A stretch of DNA of 12,371 nt from JAVBOP01 sp031550405 (GTDB lineage: Bacteria; Bacteroidota; Ignavibacteria; Kapaibacteriales; UBA2268). Shown here one piece after another: positions 1 through 7,100 of this stretch. Position numbers and translations under genes: made by a program. How positions within the stretch are numbered: the first letter of the stretch is position 1; each line of letters opens with the position of its first letter. The stretch spans positions 1 to 12,371 of the forward strand of contig JAVBOP010000116.1 in the NCBI GenBank assembly GCA_031550405.1. Direction: 5' to 3'. Under the pieces are notes generated by a model that was not told the origin of the DNA, ran no database searches, and saw only the letters and a list, made by a program, of their open reading frames with translations.

Positions 1-233
1 TATTAATATAAACATATACTACAAATATAAGTATATGTTTATAAATAAACAAATATTAAAATATATTGCTCTTAGTTTGAATATTTGCAAAGACACATCA
101 AACGCGGCAAAACTACATCACCATTCCCTTCATAAGCGCTAAGAGCTTATATTTTACAACTACTATGCTTTATTCGTTATATTAGTCGAAATAAAACCAA
201 GCATGCTTCTCTGTATTTAATATACAGTAAATA
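1..233. other. Intergenic region downstream of hutH
   Basis: No coding sequence is visible. The stretch is very AT-rich and contains several inverted repeats: a 14-bp perfect palindrome at 7-43 (listed separately), ATAAGC/GCTTAT around 134-152, the self-complementary AAGCATGCTT at about 200-209, and CTGTAT-ttaat-ATACAG at 211-227, six bases beyond the hutH stop on the minus strand. None is followed by a convincing T-run in the hutH direction, so I cannot name a hutH terminator with confidence. Confidence 0.6.
7..43. repeat. Perfect 14-bp inverted repeat, AT-rich
   Basis: The arms at 7-20 and 30-43 are exactly complementary (left arm TATAAACATATACT) around a 9-base loop. In transcribed RNA this would form a hairpin in either direction. 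It could be a bidirectional terminator between hutH and whatever gene lies left of the window, or a dyad operator for that gene. The low GC content of the stem argues against a strong intrinsic terminator. The dyad is seen directly; its role is not known. Confidence 0.55.
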
Positions 234-1724
234 TTAAAAAGCATATTTATTTAAAAAAGCAACTGTCTTTTCAATGTCGTTGTACATTACGCGGTCTTGT
301 TCTATGAAAGTAACTACATTTCGATAGTTAGCTAAAAAGTTCTCCAAATAAGGCGATGTCTTTGCCGGACGGCGAAATTCCAATGCCTGAGCTGCATTCA
401 TAAGCTCAATAGCTAAAATATATTCAATATTATCAATGATTTTAAGCAGCTTAGTCGCAGCGTTTGCTCCCATACTTACGTGATCCTCCTGCCCATTTGA
501 CGACACAATAGAATCAATCGAGGCAGGCGTGCAGTATGCCTTGTTTTGGCTAACCATAGCTGCCGCTGCATATTGCGGTATCATGAATCCGGAATTTAGA
601 CCTGGTTTTGCAACCAAAAATTCAGGCAAATCACGTAACCCTAATATTAGCTGAGCAGTACGGCGTTCGGAGATATTGCCTAATTCAGCTAAAGCGATAG
701 CCAAAAAGTCGAAAGCCAGTGCCAAAGGCTGACCATGAAAATTCCCGCCAGATATTATCAAATCATCATCAGGAAAAACGGTAGGATTATCTGTTACAGA
801 ATTAATTTCCTTTAATAAAACAGACGCTACATAGTTGATTGTATCCTTACTTGCGCCATGCACTTGCGGGATACAGCGGAATGAATACGGATCCTGTACA
901 TGCTTCTTTTCCCGTTTAATAATATCACTTCCATCAAGCATATCCCGCATATTACGTGCGGTTTCGATTTGCCCATTATGGGGTCTGATTTCATGTATTT
1001 GGGGATAAAATGGCTCTATGCGCCCATCAAATGCCTCCAAAGACAATGCCCCGACGGTATCAGCTAACCTTGATAATTTAAAAGATTTTAAGGCGGCATA
1101 AACCCCATGCGAACTCATAAACTGCGTACCATTAAGCAGCGCCAGTCCCTCTTTGGATTGCAGTTCAACAGGCTTCCAGCCGAATTGCGCAAGAACATCC
1201 GCTGCTTTGTGCTTTTCACCCCTGTAGCGTACTTCGCCCATACCGATAAGCGGCAGAAACAGATTCGCCAGCGGTGCCAAATCGCCCGAAGCCCCGAGAG
1301 AGCCGCGGTCATAGACGACAGGCAGAATATCCTCGTTATAAAAGTCGATGATGCGTTCTACTGTCTGCACCTGCACGCCACTATAGCCCAATGACAGAGC
1401 GTATGCCTTAAGCAATAGCATAAGCCGGACGATATCAGGCTGCACTTCACTTCCAACGCTGCACGCATGGGACATCACCAGATTTGCCTGCAACTGGCTG
1501 AGTTCCTGATGCGATATGCTTATATTGCACAGCGAGCCAAAGCCTGTTGTGATGCCATATATTGGCTTGTCCTGTTTCTGGATTTTTTCGTCCAAGTAGT
1601 TGCGGCATTTCTGGATACGCATCTTAGCTATATCGGTAAGCCTCAGCTTTTGGCTGGAGTTAATAATTTCATCTATCTTCTCAAAACTCAATTTTTCAGA
1701 GCCAATATTATAAGTATTGTTCAT
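234..1724 (-). CDS. hutH: Histidine ammonia-lyase
   Basis: Catalyses non-oxidative deamination of L-histidine to trans-urocanate and ammonia, the first step of histidine degradation in the cytoplasm. The 496-residue length is normal for the family. The MIO prosthetic group would form from Ala145-Ser146-Gly147 in GSLGASGDLAPLA. Other family landmarks are visible: YGITTGFG with Tyr56, NLVMSHACSVG with His86, and LALLNGTQF with its conserved Asn. The SH pair before the AxxxG stretch fits a histidine lyase better than a phenylalanine or tyrosine lyase. The downstream part (FDGRIEPFYPQIHEIRPHNG, then a DNPTVF stretch) resembles Bacteroidota HutH. No hutU, hutI or hutG lies alongside, so the remaining pathway genes must be elsewhere or absent. 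The start at 1724 is the first Met of the reading frame and sits behind a possible promoter at 1774-1781 and an ARG-box-like site at 1731-1748. Confidence 0.95.
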   Translation of the reverse strand: MNNTYNIGSEKLSFEKIDEIINSSQKLRLTDIAKMRIQKCRNYLDEKIQKQDKPIYGITTGFGSLCNISISHQELSQLQANLVMSHACSVGSEVQPDIVRLMLLLKAYALSLGYSGVQVQTVERIIDFYNEDILPVVYDRGSLGASGDLAPLANLFLPLIGMGEVRYRGEKHKAADVLAQFGWKPVELQSKEGLALLNGTQFMSSHGVYAALKSFKLSRLADTVGALSLEAFDGRIEPFYPQIHEIRPHNGQIETARNMRDMLDGSDIIKREKKHVQDPYSFRCIPQVHGASKDTINYVASVLLKEINSVTDNPTVFPDDDLIISGGNFHGQPLALAFDFLAIALAELGNISERRTAQLILGLRDLPEFLVAKPGLNSGFMIPQYAAAAMVSQNKAYCTPASIDSIVSSNGQEDHVSMGANAATKLLKIIDNIEYILAIELMNAAQALEFRRPAKTSPYLENFLANYRNVVTFIEQDRVMYNDIEKTVAFLNKYAF

Positions 1725-1730
1725 TATGAT

Positions 1731-1748
1731 TATGAATAAAAATTAATA
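1731..1748. promoter_or_regulatory. ARG-box-like site (one mismatch)
   Basis: TATGAATAAAAATTAATA differs at one specified position from the ARG-box consensus WNTGAATWWWWATTCANW bound by ArgR/AhrC repressors (ATTAA instead of ATTCA). It lies 7 bases before the hutH start codon, inside the predicted leader, where a bound repressor would block hutH transcription. Two perfect copies of the same motif occur elsewhere in the window, which raises its credibility. The match is seen; ArgR binding is inference. Confidence 0.35.
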
Positions 1749-1773
1749 ATTATCTTGATAATTTAATTATATG

Positions 1774-1781
1774 CAAATATA
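1774..1781 (-). promoter_or_regulatory. Possible -7 promoter element for hutH
   Basis: On the minus strand this reads TATATTTG, an exact match to the Bacteroidota -7 consensus TAnnTTTG, 50 bases upstream of the hutH start codon. No TTG lies at the preferred 19-21 base distance upstream (the nearest is about 11 bases away), so the -33 half is weak or missing. Confidence 0.4.
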
Positions 1782-2026
1782 CAAAGAATAATCAACCCCG
1801 CCTCTTATATTGATACTTTTAGCAGTATACAGCTTGGTTGTATATTTGATTTTCAATAAAACAGATGGGCAGCCCAAAAGCAAAGGAAAATTAGTACAAG
1901 TTTCAGATATAATTTAATATAATATAATTTTATTGAATAAGCCATTTATTTGCAGACTGTTGGACACAAGATAGAATTCTGGCCTAATAAGAGCATATAA
2001 TTTTACGCAGACCGTACAAAATATCT

Positions 2027-2048
2027 TGCTAAGCAGGAGCTTATAGCA
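2027..2048 (-). terminator. Possible weak terminator after clpS
   Basis: An imperfect hairpin lies about 31 bases past the clpS stop: TGCTAAGC pairs with GCTTA(TA)GCA across an AGGA loop, with a two-base bulge. The following minus-strand sequence is AT-rich (AGATATTTTG) but has no clean T-run, so this is only a candidate. Confidence 0.25.
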
Positions 2049-2079
2049 TTTGCTAATACAAAATTTATTAAAAATATAT

Positions 2080-2370
2080 TCATAATTCGATTTGAGTGTG
2101 TAATGCGATTTCTTCGAGGATGGAGCTGACATGAATACAATCAACCAGAGTGCCTTCGTAGACGGCAGCCTTGCCATTGTTATGCGTTTCGATTGTCAGT
2201 TGTTCGGCTTTTGGATAAGAGCAGCCGGTGGCTTTAATAAGCTGATTTATTACTTCATCGAAATCGTGCACTTCGTCGTTAAACAATATCACATGATAGA
2301 TGGAAGCAACAGCAGATGTGGCAGCTGTATCTTCCAGCATAACTTTCTGTTCTTCTGGCAGCAATTGCAT
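2080..2370 (-). CDS. clpS: ATP-dependent Clp protease adaptor ClpS
   Basis: A small cytoplasmic adaptor that recognises proteins with destabilising N-terminal residues (N-degrons) and hands them to the ClpA or ClpC unfoldase with ClpP. The 96 residues comprise a poorly ordered N-terminal tail (about 1-23) and the compact ClpS fold (about 24-96). The fold shows VILFNDEVHDFDEVI, with the Asn31-Asp32 pair of the substrate pocket, and ETHNNGKA, with the conserved His63. The gene starts 18 bases after the stop of the sigma factor gene on the same strand, so the two are probably cotranscribed. That pairing may mean the sigma factor or its regulators are subject to regulated proteolysis, but this is inference. 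Confidence 0.9.
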   Translation of the reverse strand: MQLLPEEQKVMLEDTAATSAVASIYHVILFNDEVHDFDEVINQLIKATGCSYPKAEQLTIETHNNGKAAVYEGTLVDCIHVSSILEEIALHTQIEL

Positions 2371-2388
2371 TTTTCCAACTCCATAATT

Positions 2389-3012
2389 CTAAAAGATAGA
2401 AGTATATTTTCGCAAAGCCAATTGCAGCATTTTTCTTGCCCTAAAAAGGTTCACTTTCACTGTTCCAAGCGGTATGCCCAACCTTGCGGCAATCTCGGCA
2501 TAATCCAACTCCTCGGTATGCCGCAAATGGATTATATGCTTGTATTTTTCAGGCAATGCTTCAATGGCAGCCTCAATGATAGCGGTTTTTTCGTCATTAA
2601 TCATTTTCATATCTGGCAGGCTAGAAGTATCTTCTACCTCAAAAACAGTGTCAGAAGTGTCTTCATCGAATGGCCGGCTCAATGATATGGTGTAAAACCG
2701 TTTTTTTCGCAAAAAATCAATACAGGTATTTGAAGCTATTTTATATAGCCACGAAGAAAAAGCATAATTGAAATTGAAAGTATCGATGGCGTTATATGCT
2801 TTTATGAAGGTTTCCTGCGTCAAGTCATCAATATCGTCTTCATCATGCACCATTTTACGCATAAGAGAATTGATAAGCAGCTTGTACTTATTTTGAAGCA
2901 TTGTATAAGCGCTTTTATCGCCATTTTGAATGCGGCGAATTGCTTCCGCGTCTTCTGCGCGACCTTGAATCTTCTTTTCTTCTAGTATTTTTCTTTCTTC
3001 CTCTTTGCTCAT
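2389..3012 (-). CDS. RNA polymerase sigma factor, ECF type (sigma-70 family)
   Basis: A 207-residue alternative sigma factor that would direct RNA polymerase core to specific promoters. After a charged N-terminal extension (about 1-22), region 2 covers about residues 28-104. It contains DDIDDLTQETFIKAYNAI (core binding, 2.1-2.2) and SSWLYKIASNTCIDFLRKK (-10 recognition, 2.3-2.4). An acidic linker rich in Asp/Glu/Ser/Thr (about 115-140) leads to region 4 (about 145-200), with the helix-turn-helix DYAEIAARLGIPLGTVKVNL reading the -35 region. No anti-sigma factor gene is adjacent on either side, unusual for an ECF sigma; clpS follows immediately. The start at 3012 leaves a 91-base divergent region shared with the plus-strand gene at 3104. 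The target regulon is not visible here. Confidence 0.9.
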   Translation of the reverse strand: MSKEEERKILEEKKIQGRAEDAEAIRRIQNGDKSAYTMLQNKYKLLINSLMRKMVHDEDDIDDLTQETFIKAYNAIDTFNFNYAFSSWLYKIASNTCIDFLRKKRFYTISLSRPFDEDTSDTVFEVEDTSSLPDMKMINDEKTAIIEAAIEALPEKYKHIIHLRHTEELDYAEIAARLGIPLGTVKVNLFRARKMLQLALRKYTSIF

Positions 3013-3103
3013 AACTTCAAAAATAACACTTTATGTTTTCTTTATCAAATATTTTTTATTATTTTTATTTTTAGTTTTACCAATAACCTCTATTTAGTGC
3101 TTT

Positions 3104-4021
3104 ATGAAATATGTATTTTTTATTTTTTTGACAATAATTACCAGCAGTTCAGCGCTGTCTGTGTCTTTGGATAATTTTGCAGAACGGTATGATATGCACA
3201 AGGAATATACTGTGTGGCTGCAAAATGGCGATATCTTATCAGGTAAGATATTGGAAATAATTGAAGATACCCCAAAAGAAACAGGAATCAAAATGCAAAC
3301 TTTGGTTGGAATTGTTACTATTTATGATTATGAAATCAACAAAATTGTGCTAACGGAAAATATTCCGCCGTCCAATAATCGTGTTTTTATAATGCCGACA
3401 GCCAATCCAATCGGCAGCAACCATTTCGCCGGACTTTACGAAGTACTGTTTTTATATGCTGGAATTGGCATAACTGACTGGGTTTCCATAACTGGCGGAC
3501 ATTCTTTTATTCCTAAAACTGAACCGCACGATCAGCTCTCAGTGTTGAATGCCAAGGTGTCTTCTCCCAAAATATACATGAAAGAAGACAAAAGTACTCA
3601 TCTTCGATTTGCCGCAGGAATGAATTTCGCTTGGTTGAATAACAACAACCGTTTAACTCATATTTTCGGAATTGGAACATACAATATGGAATCAAATTCG
3701 CATGTTTCGTTCGGAATGTTCTATAAATCTGGCAATCAGGAAATACCATTTCCCGTGTATGTGCTGGATACGTCTTTTGTTGTGGACTATTCGGATGGAG
3801 CGTTTGGAATATCTGCCGGTGCTGACGTAAAATTTTCCAATAGAAAGGACTTGAGCTTCATTGGCGAGATATGGAACAGCGATGTAACCAATCCGACTAA
3901 TACTGCCTTTTTATTAGGCTTACGCCTTTCCGGCCGCAATTTTTCGTCTGATTTTGGTTTATTTATATCCACAGCTCCTTATTGGATTCCATTCATAAGT
4001 TTCGTCTGGACATTCAACTAA
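3104..4021 (+). CDS. Putative secreted or outer-membrane beta-barrel protein, function unknown
   Basis: I do not recognise a named family. The 305-residue product begins with a short basic, hydrophobic segment (MKYVFFIFLTIITSSSALS) that looks like a signal peptide cleaved around residues 17-20. Residues about 37-85 form a small beta-rich module (VWLQNGDILSGKILEI, then GIVTIYDYEINKIVL), of the kind where a short strand pair reads NGD...G.I. From about residue 93 (FIMPTANPIGSNHFAGLYEV) to the end, alternating polar and hydrophobic strands with many Gly and aromatic residues, and an aromatic C-terminus (FISFVWTFN), suggest an outer-membrane beta-barrel. The arrangement resembles uncharacterised proteins I associate with Ignavibacteria/Chlorobi-type genomes. 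The gene is divergent from the sigma factor gene, which could indicate linked regulation. Localisation is inferred; function is unknown. Confidence 0.7.
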   Translation: MKYVFFIFLTIITSSSALSVSLDNFAERYDMHKEYTVWLQNGDILSGKILEIIEDTPKETGIKMQTLVGIVTIYDYEINKIVLTENIPPSNNRVFIMPTANPIGSNHFAGLYEVLFLYAGIGITDWVSITGGHSFIPKTEPHDQLSVLNAKVSSPKIYMKEDKSTHLRFAAGMNFAWLNNNNRLTHIFGIGTYNMESNSHVSFGMFYKSGNQEIPFPVYVLDTSFVVDYSDGAFGISAGADVKFSNRKDLSFIGEIWNSDVTNPTNTAFLLGLRLSGRNFSSDFGLFISTAPYWIPFISFVWTFN

Positions 4022-4028
4022 GCATCAT

Positions 4029-4046
4029 TTATGAATTTTTATTCAT
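4029..4046. promoter_or_regulatory. Perfect ARG-box (ArgR/AhrC) consensus match
   Basis: TATGAATTTTTATTCATA-type dyad: it fits WNTGAATWWWWATTCANW at every specified position, and the palindrome extends to 9-base arms (4028-4049). The site lies 8 bases after the stop of the upstream gene and about 55 bases before the -33 element of the activase promoter. The core sequence ATGAATTTTTATTCATAAA (4031-4049) recurs exactly at 9091-9109. It could alternatively act as a weak hairpin after the upstream gene, but the stem contains almost only A/T and lacks a T-run. Confidence 0.45.
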
Positions 4047-4100
4047 AAAAATAACGCGACAATATATTACATATATTTTGTCATATCCTTTGAAGAGATA

Positions 4101-4132
4101 TTGCGATTGCATTGTAAAAATTCGTATCTTTG
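4101..4132 (+). promoter_or_regulatory. Bacteroidota-type promoter for the activase gene
   Basis: TTG at 4101-4103 and TATCTTTG at 4125-4132 match the -33 (TTG) and -7 (TAnnTTTG) elements of Bacteroidota primary sigma promoters, with a 21-base spacer in the usual range. Transcription would start near 4138, giving a leader of about 30 bases before the ATG at 4168. This is the best promoter in the window and part of the reason for placing the organism in the Bacteroidota/Chlorobi group. Confidence 0.65.
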
Positions 4133-4167
4133 TAAGTTTAGGTAATGGTGTATAATTCAAAGACATA

Positions 4168-7100
4168 ATGGATGTTATTTACAAAGTTGGAATTGATATT
4201 GGCTCGACAACGATAAAAATTGTGTTTGTTGATGAACAGGATAATATTATTTTTTCGGAATATCAACGGCATAATGCTGATATTAAAAATGCCTTTTTAT
4301 TGACATTTGGCAAGGCTTTACAGCATTTTGACAACCAAAATATTAAAATATCTGTTGCAATTACCGGCTCGGCAGGAATGGGTATTTCCGAAAAATTTGG
4401 CGTTCCATTCATTCAGGAAGTTGTTGCTGCTGCTGAGTTGATAAAACATAAGTATCCGGAAATTAATACGCTTATAGATATTGGCGGCGAAGATGCCAAA
4501 ATGATTTTTTTCCACAAAGACAAAACTCCAGATATTCGTATGAATGGCAGTTGTGCAGGCGGAACCGGGGCTTTTATTGACCAGATGACTTCATTGCTTG
4601 GCATTTCCCTTGCCGAACTCAATGAATTAGCAAGCAATTACACTAACATATACCCTATTGCCTCTCGCTGCGGTGTTTTTACCAAGACCGACATACAAAA
4701 TTTGGTTGCGAAAAATACAAAACGTGAAGATATTGCCGCATCTATTTTTAATGCAGTTGCAATGCAGACAATTACTTCGCTTGCAAGAGGTTACGATATT
4801 AATCCAAAAATATTCTTTTGCGGCGGACCTTTTGCATTTCTGCCGGAACTTAAAAAATTTTTTGCCCGCCAGCTCAAACTAACCGAAAATGATTACATTA
4901 TTTCCGACAATGCACAATTTATTCCAGCTTGGGGAACTGCCATTTCTAACGATAAACGCTTAGAAATATCGCTTTTAGATTTTATTGAAATGATAAAATC
5001 TGATAACAATCTGGAAAATATTAGCTTACAAGACAGGCTGGCTCCACTGTTCAGCAGCAAAAAGGAATATGAAGAATGGCAAACCGACAAGTCGATAAAT
5101 AATATTCATAAAATAGATATAAGCGAAGCTAATGAAAATGATGACTTTTTCCTTGGCATTGACTCCGGCTCGACTACAACCAAAATCGTAATTATCAATT
5201 CCAAAGATGAAGTTTTATTCACATATTATTGCAGAAATAATGGCAATTCCTTGCAGGCAATTCAAGACGGATTGAAAAAATTCGACGAACATGCTAAAGA
5301 GTACAATAAATCTATCCATATTAAAAAAAGTGCAGTTACAGGATATGGCGAGGATTTGGTCAAGGCAGCCTATAAATTGGATTACGGCATAGTTGAGACG
5401 ATTGCGCATTATACTGCTGCCCATAAATTCCAGCCTAAAGTATCATTTATCCTTGATATTGGCGGTCAGGATATGAAGGCTATCTTCGTAAATAACGGTG
5501 CTATAAATAAATTAGAGATTAATGAAGCATGTTCTTCTGGCTGCGGTTCGTTCATTGAAGGATTTGCAAATAGCTTGAATTATCCTGTTGCAGAGTTTGC
5601 AGAAGAAGCATGCAGTGCTGACAATCCATGCGACTTGGGCACACGCTGCACCGTATTTATGAATTCAAAAGTTAAGCAATTTTTGCGTGAAGGTGCAAAA
5701 GCAGCTGATTTAGCAGCGGGTATTTCCTATTCCGTTATCAAGAATTGTTTATATAAGGTTCTTAAATTAAAAGACTTGTCGGAACTCGGCGAGCATATAG
5801 TGGTACAAGGCGGTACTTTTCGTAATAATTCAGTTGTTCGGGCTTTGGAACTATCTTTAGATAAAAAGGTTATACGCTCAAACATGCCTGAGCTTATGGG
5901 TGCTTACGGTGCTGCAATATTTGCAAAAGAAAATGTATTAGAACACCCTGTCCCTACGAGACACCCCTCTACAATAGGTGAATATTCCAATAATTCCCCT
6001 TCTTTGAAGGGGTGGCAGGCGAAGCCTGACGGGGTAGTTATTAATGATATTTTTATCAAATTCTGCCCTATTGATGACTTGCCATACAATCCGAAATTAA
6101 AAGATAGAGCAAAAGAACTGCGTAAGTCTAATGTATTGTCAGAAGTTATTTTTTGGAATAGTATAAAGAATAAGCAATTCTGGGGACTTGATTTTGACCG
6201 TCAAAAAGTTATTGGTAATTATATTGTTGATTTTTATTTAAAACAATTGAGCCTAATAGTTGAGATTGATGGTATTAGCCATAACGATAAACAAGACTAT
6301 GATGAAGAACGTCAAAAGTATCTTGAATCTCTTGGCTTAAATGTAATTAGGTTTAATGATAATGATATAAAAAGAGATTTAACAGCTGTAATTAAGTATT
6401 TGGAAAATTATATTGTAGAAAAGTATGGCATAAATGAAAATAAAAACACCCCGTCAAGCGAAACGCTTGCCACCCCTCTAATAGAGGGGAATAAACAGCC
6501 AGTCCCTGTGGAAAAAGTTGAATATACAAACCCCAATTCCCCTTCGATGAAGATAGGACATACAAATCCTGATAGGGTGGTTTTACCCGAGCTCATGCCA
6601 TATACTACAGAGCAGTTCAATTGCCATGGCTGCGAGAATCAATGCCTAATAAGCAAATTGGTTTTTAATGAGAATGAGAGCTTTGTTACAGGCAATAAAT
6701 GCGAAAAGGTTTATACTAACAAGGGCAGTGAAAGACAGAAAGGCGAAAACCATTATAACTTTAAATTAAAAAGACTTAACCAATATATTAAGCCTAAAAA
6801 AGAGGCAAACAAGCTGACTATCGGCATACCTCGTGTGCTGAATATGTATGAAAATTTTCCATTCTGGAGTGAGCTTTTTACTGAATGCGGTATTAATGTA
6901 ACTCTTTCCCGCCAATCTACTTACAGGCAATATGAAAAGGGTATTGGCTCTGTAATGGCAGACAATATATGTTTCCCCGCTAAACTCGTTCATGGACATG
7001 TTCATGATTTACTCGAAATGAAGGTAGACAGGATCTTCTTCCCATTCGTTGTTTATGAAGTGAAAGAGCATCCTGCCGTTGCTAACTCATTTAATTGTCC

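Larger units (their letters stand above)
1725..2079. other. Intergenic region between clpS and hutH
   Basis: This stretch separates the clpS stop from the hutH start, both on the minus strand. It holds a possible -7 element for hutH, a near-consensus ARG box, and a hairpin shortly after clpS; all three are listed separately. A short minus-strand reading frame (1914-2177) overlaps the 3' end of clpS but has no recognisable domain and looks like chance. I see no RNA gene. Confidence 0.6.
5992..6493 (+). mobile_element. In-frame DUF559 endonuclease segment bounded by inverted palindromic repeats
   Basis: About 500 bp within the activase gene. The DUF559 core covers residues about 640-750 of the fusion and shows the family pattern: LRKSNVLSEVIFWNSIKNKQ, FDRQKVIGNYIVDFY, then LIVEIDGISH. 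Asp688, Glu699, Asp701 and His705 are the likely metal/catalytic residues of this Vsr-related PD-(D/E)XK nuclease fold, all present. Stand-alone DUF559 proteins are roughly this size (about 110-130 residues). No methionine codon lies in frame between the left repeat and the end of the domain, so it can only be made as part of the activase unless a non-ATG start is used. Inverted repeats bound it on both sides. That it is or was mobile is inference from its position, boundaries and absence from the activase family as I know it. Confidence 0.65.

Noticed and set aside
1841..1848. TATATTTG on the plus strand, an exact -7 consensus match
   Set aside because: No TTG lies within 17-23 bases upstream and no plus-strand gene follows before 3104, so a real promoter is unlikely, though a small RNA cannot be excluded.
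1914..2177. An 87-codon minus-strand frame between clpS and hutH
   Set aside because: It overlaps the 3' end of clpS in another frame, shows no domain, and is rich in residues typical of translated AT-rich intergenic DNA.
2131..2685. A 184-codon plus-strand reading frame opposite clpS and the sigma factor gene
   Set aside because: It is antisense to two well-supported genes, its translation has no recognisable domain, and its composition is what a shadow frame would give.
5942..6583. The extra segment in the activase gene as an intein
   Set aside because: There is no N-terminal Cys/Ser splice block and no C-terminal HN followed by Cys/Ser/Thr at the boundaries. The domain is DUF559-like, not LAGLIDADG or HNH within a Hint fold, and repeats of non-splicing type flank it.
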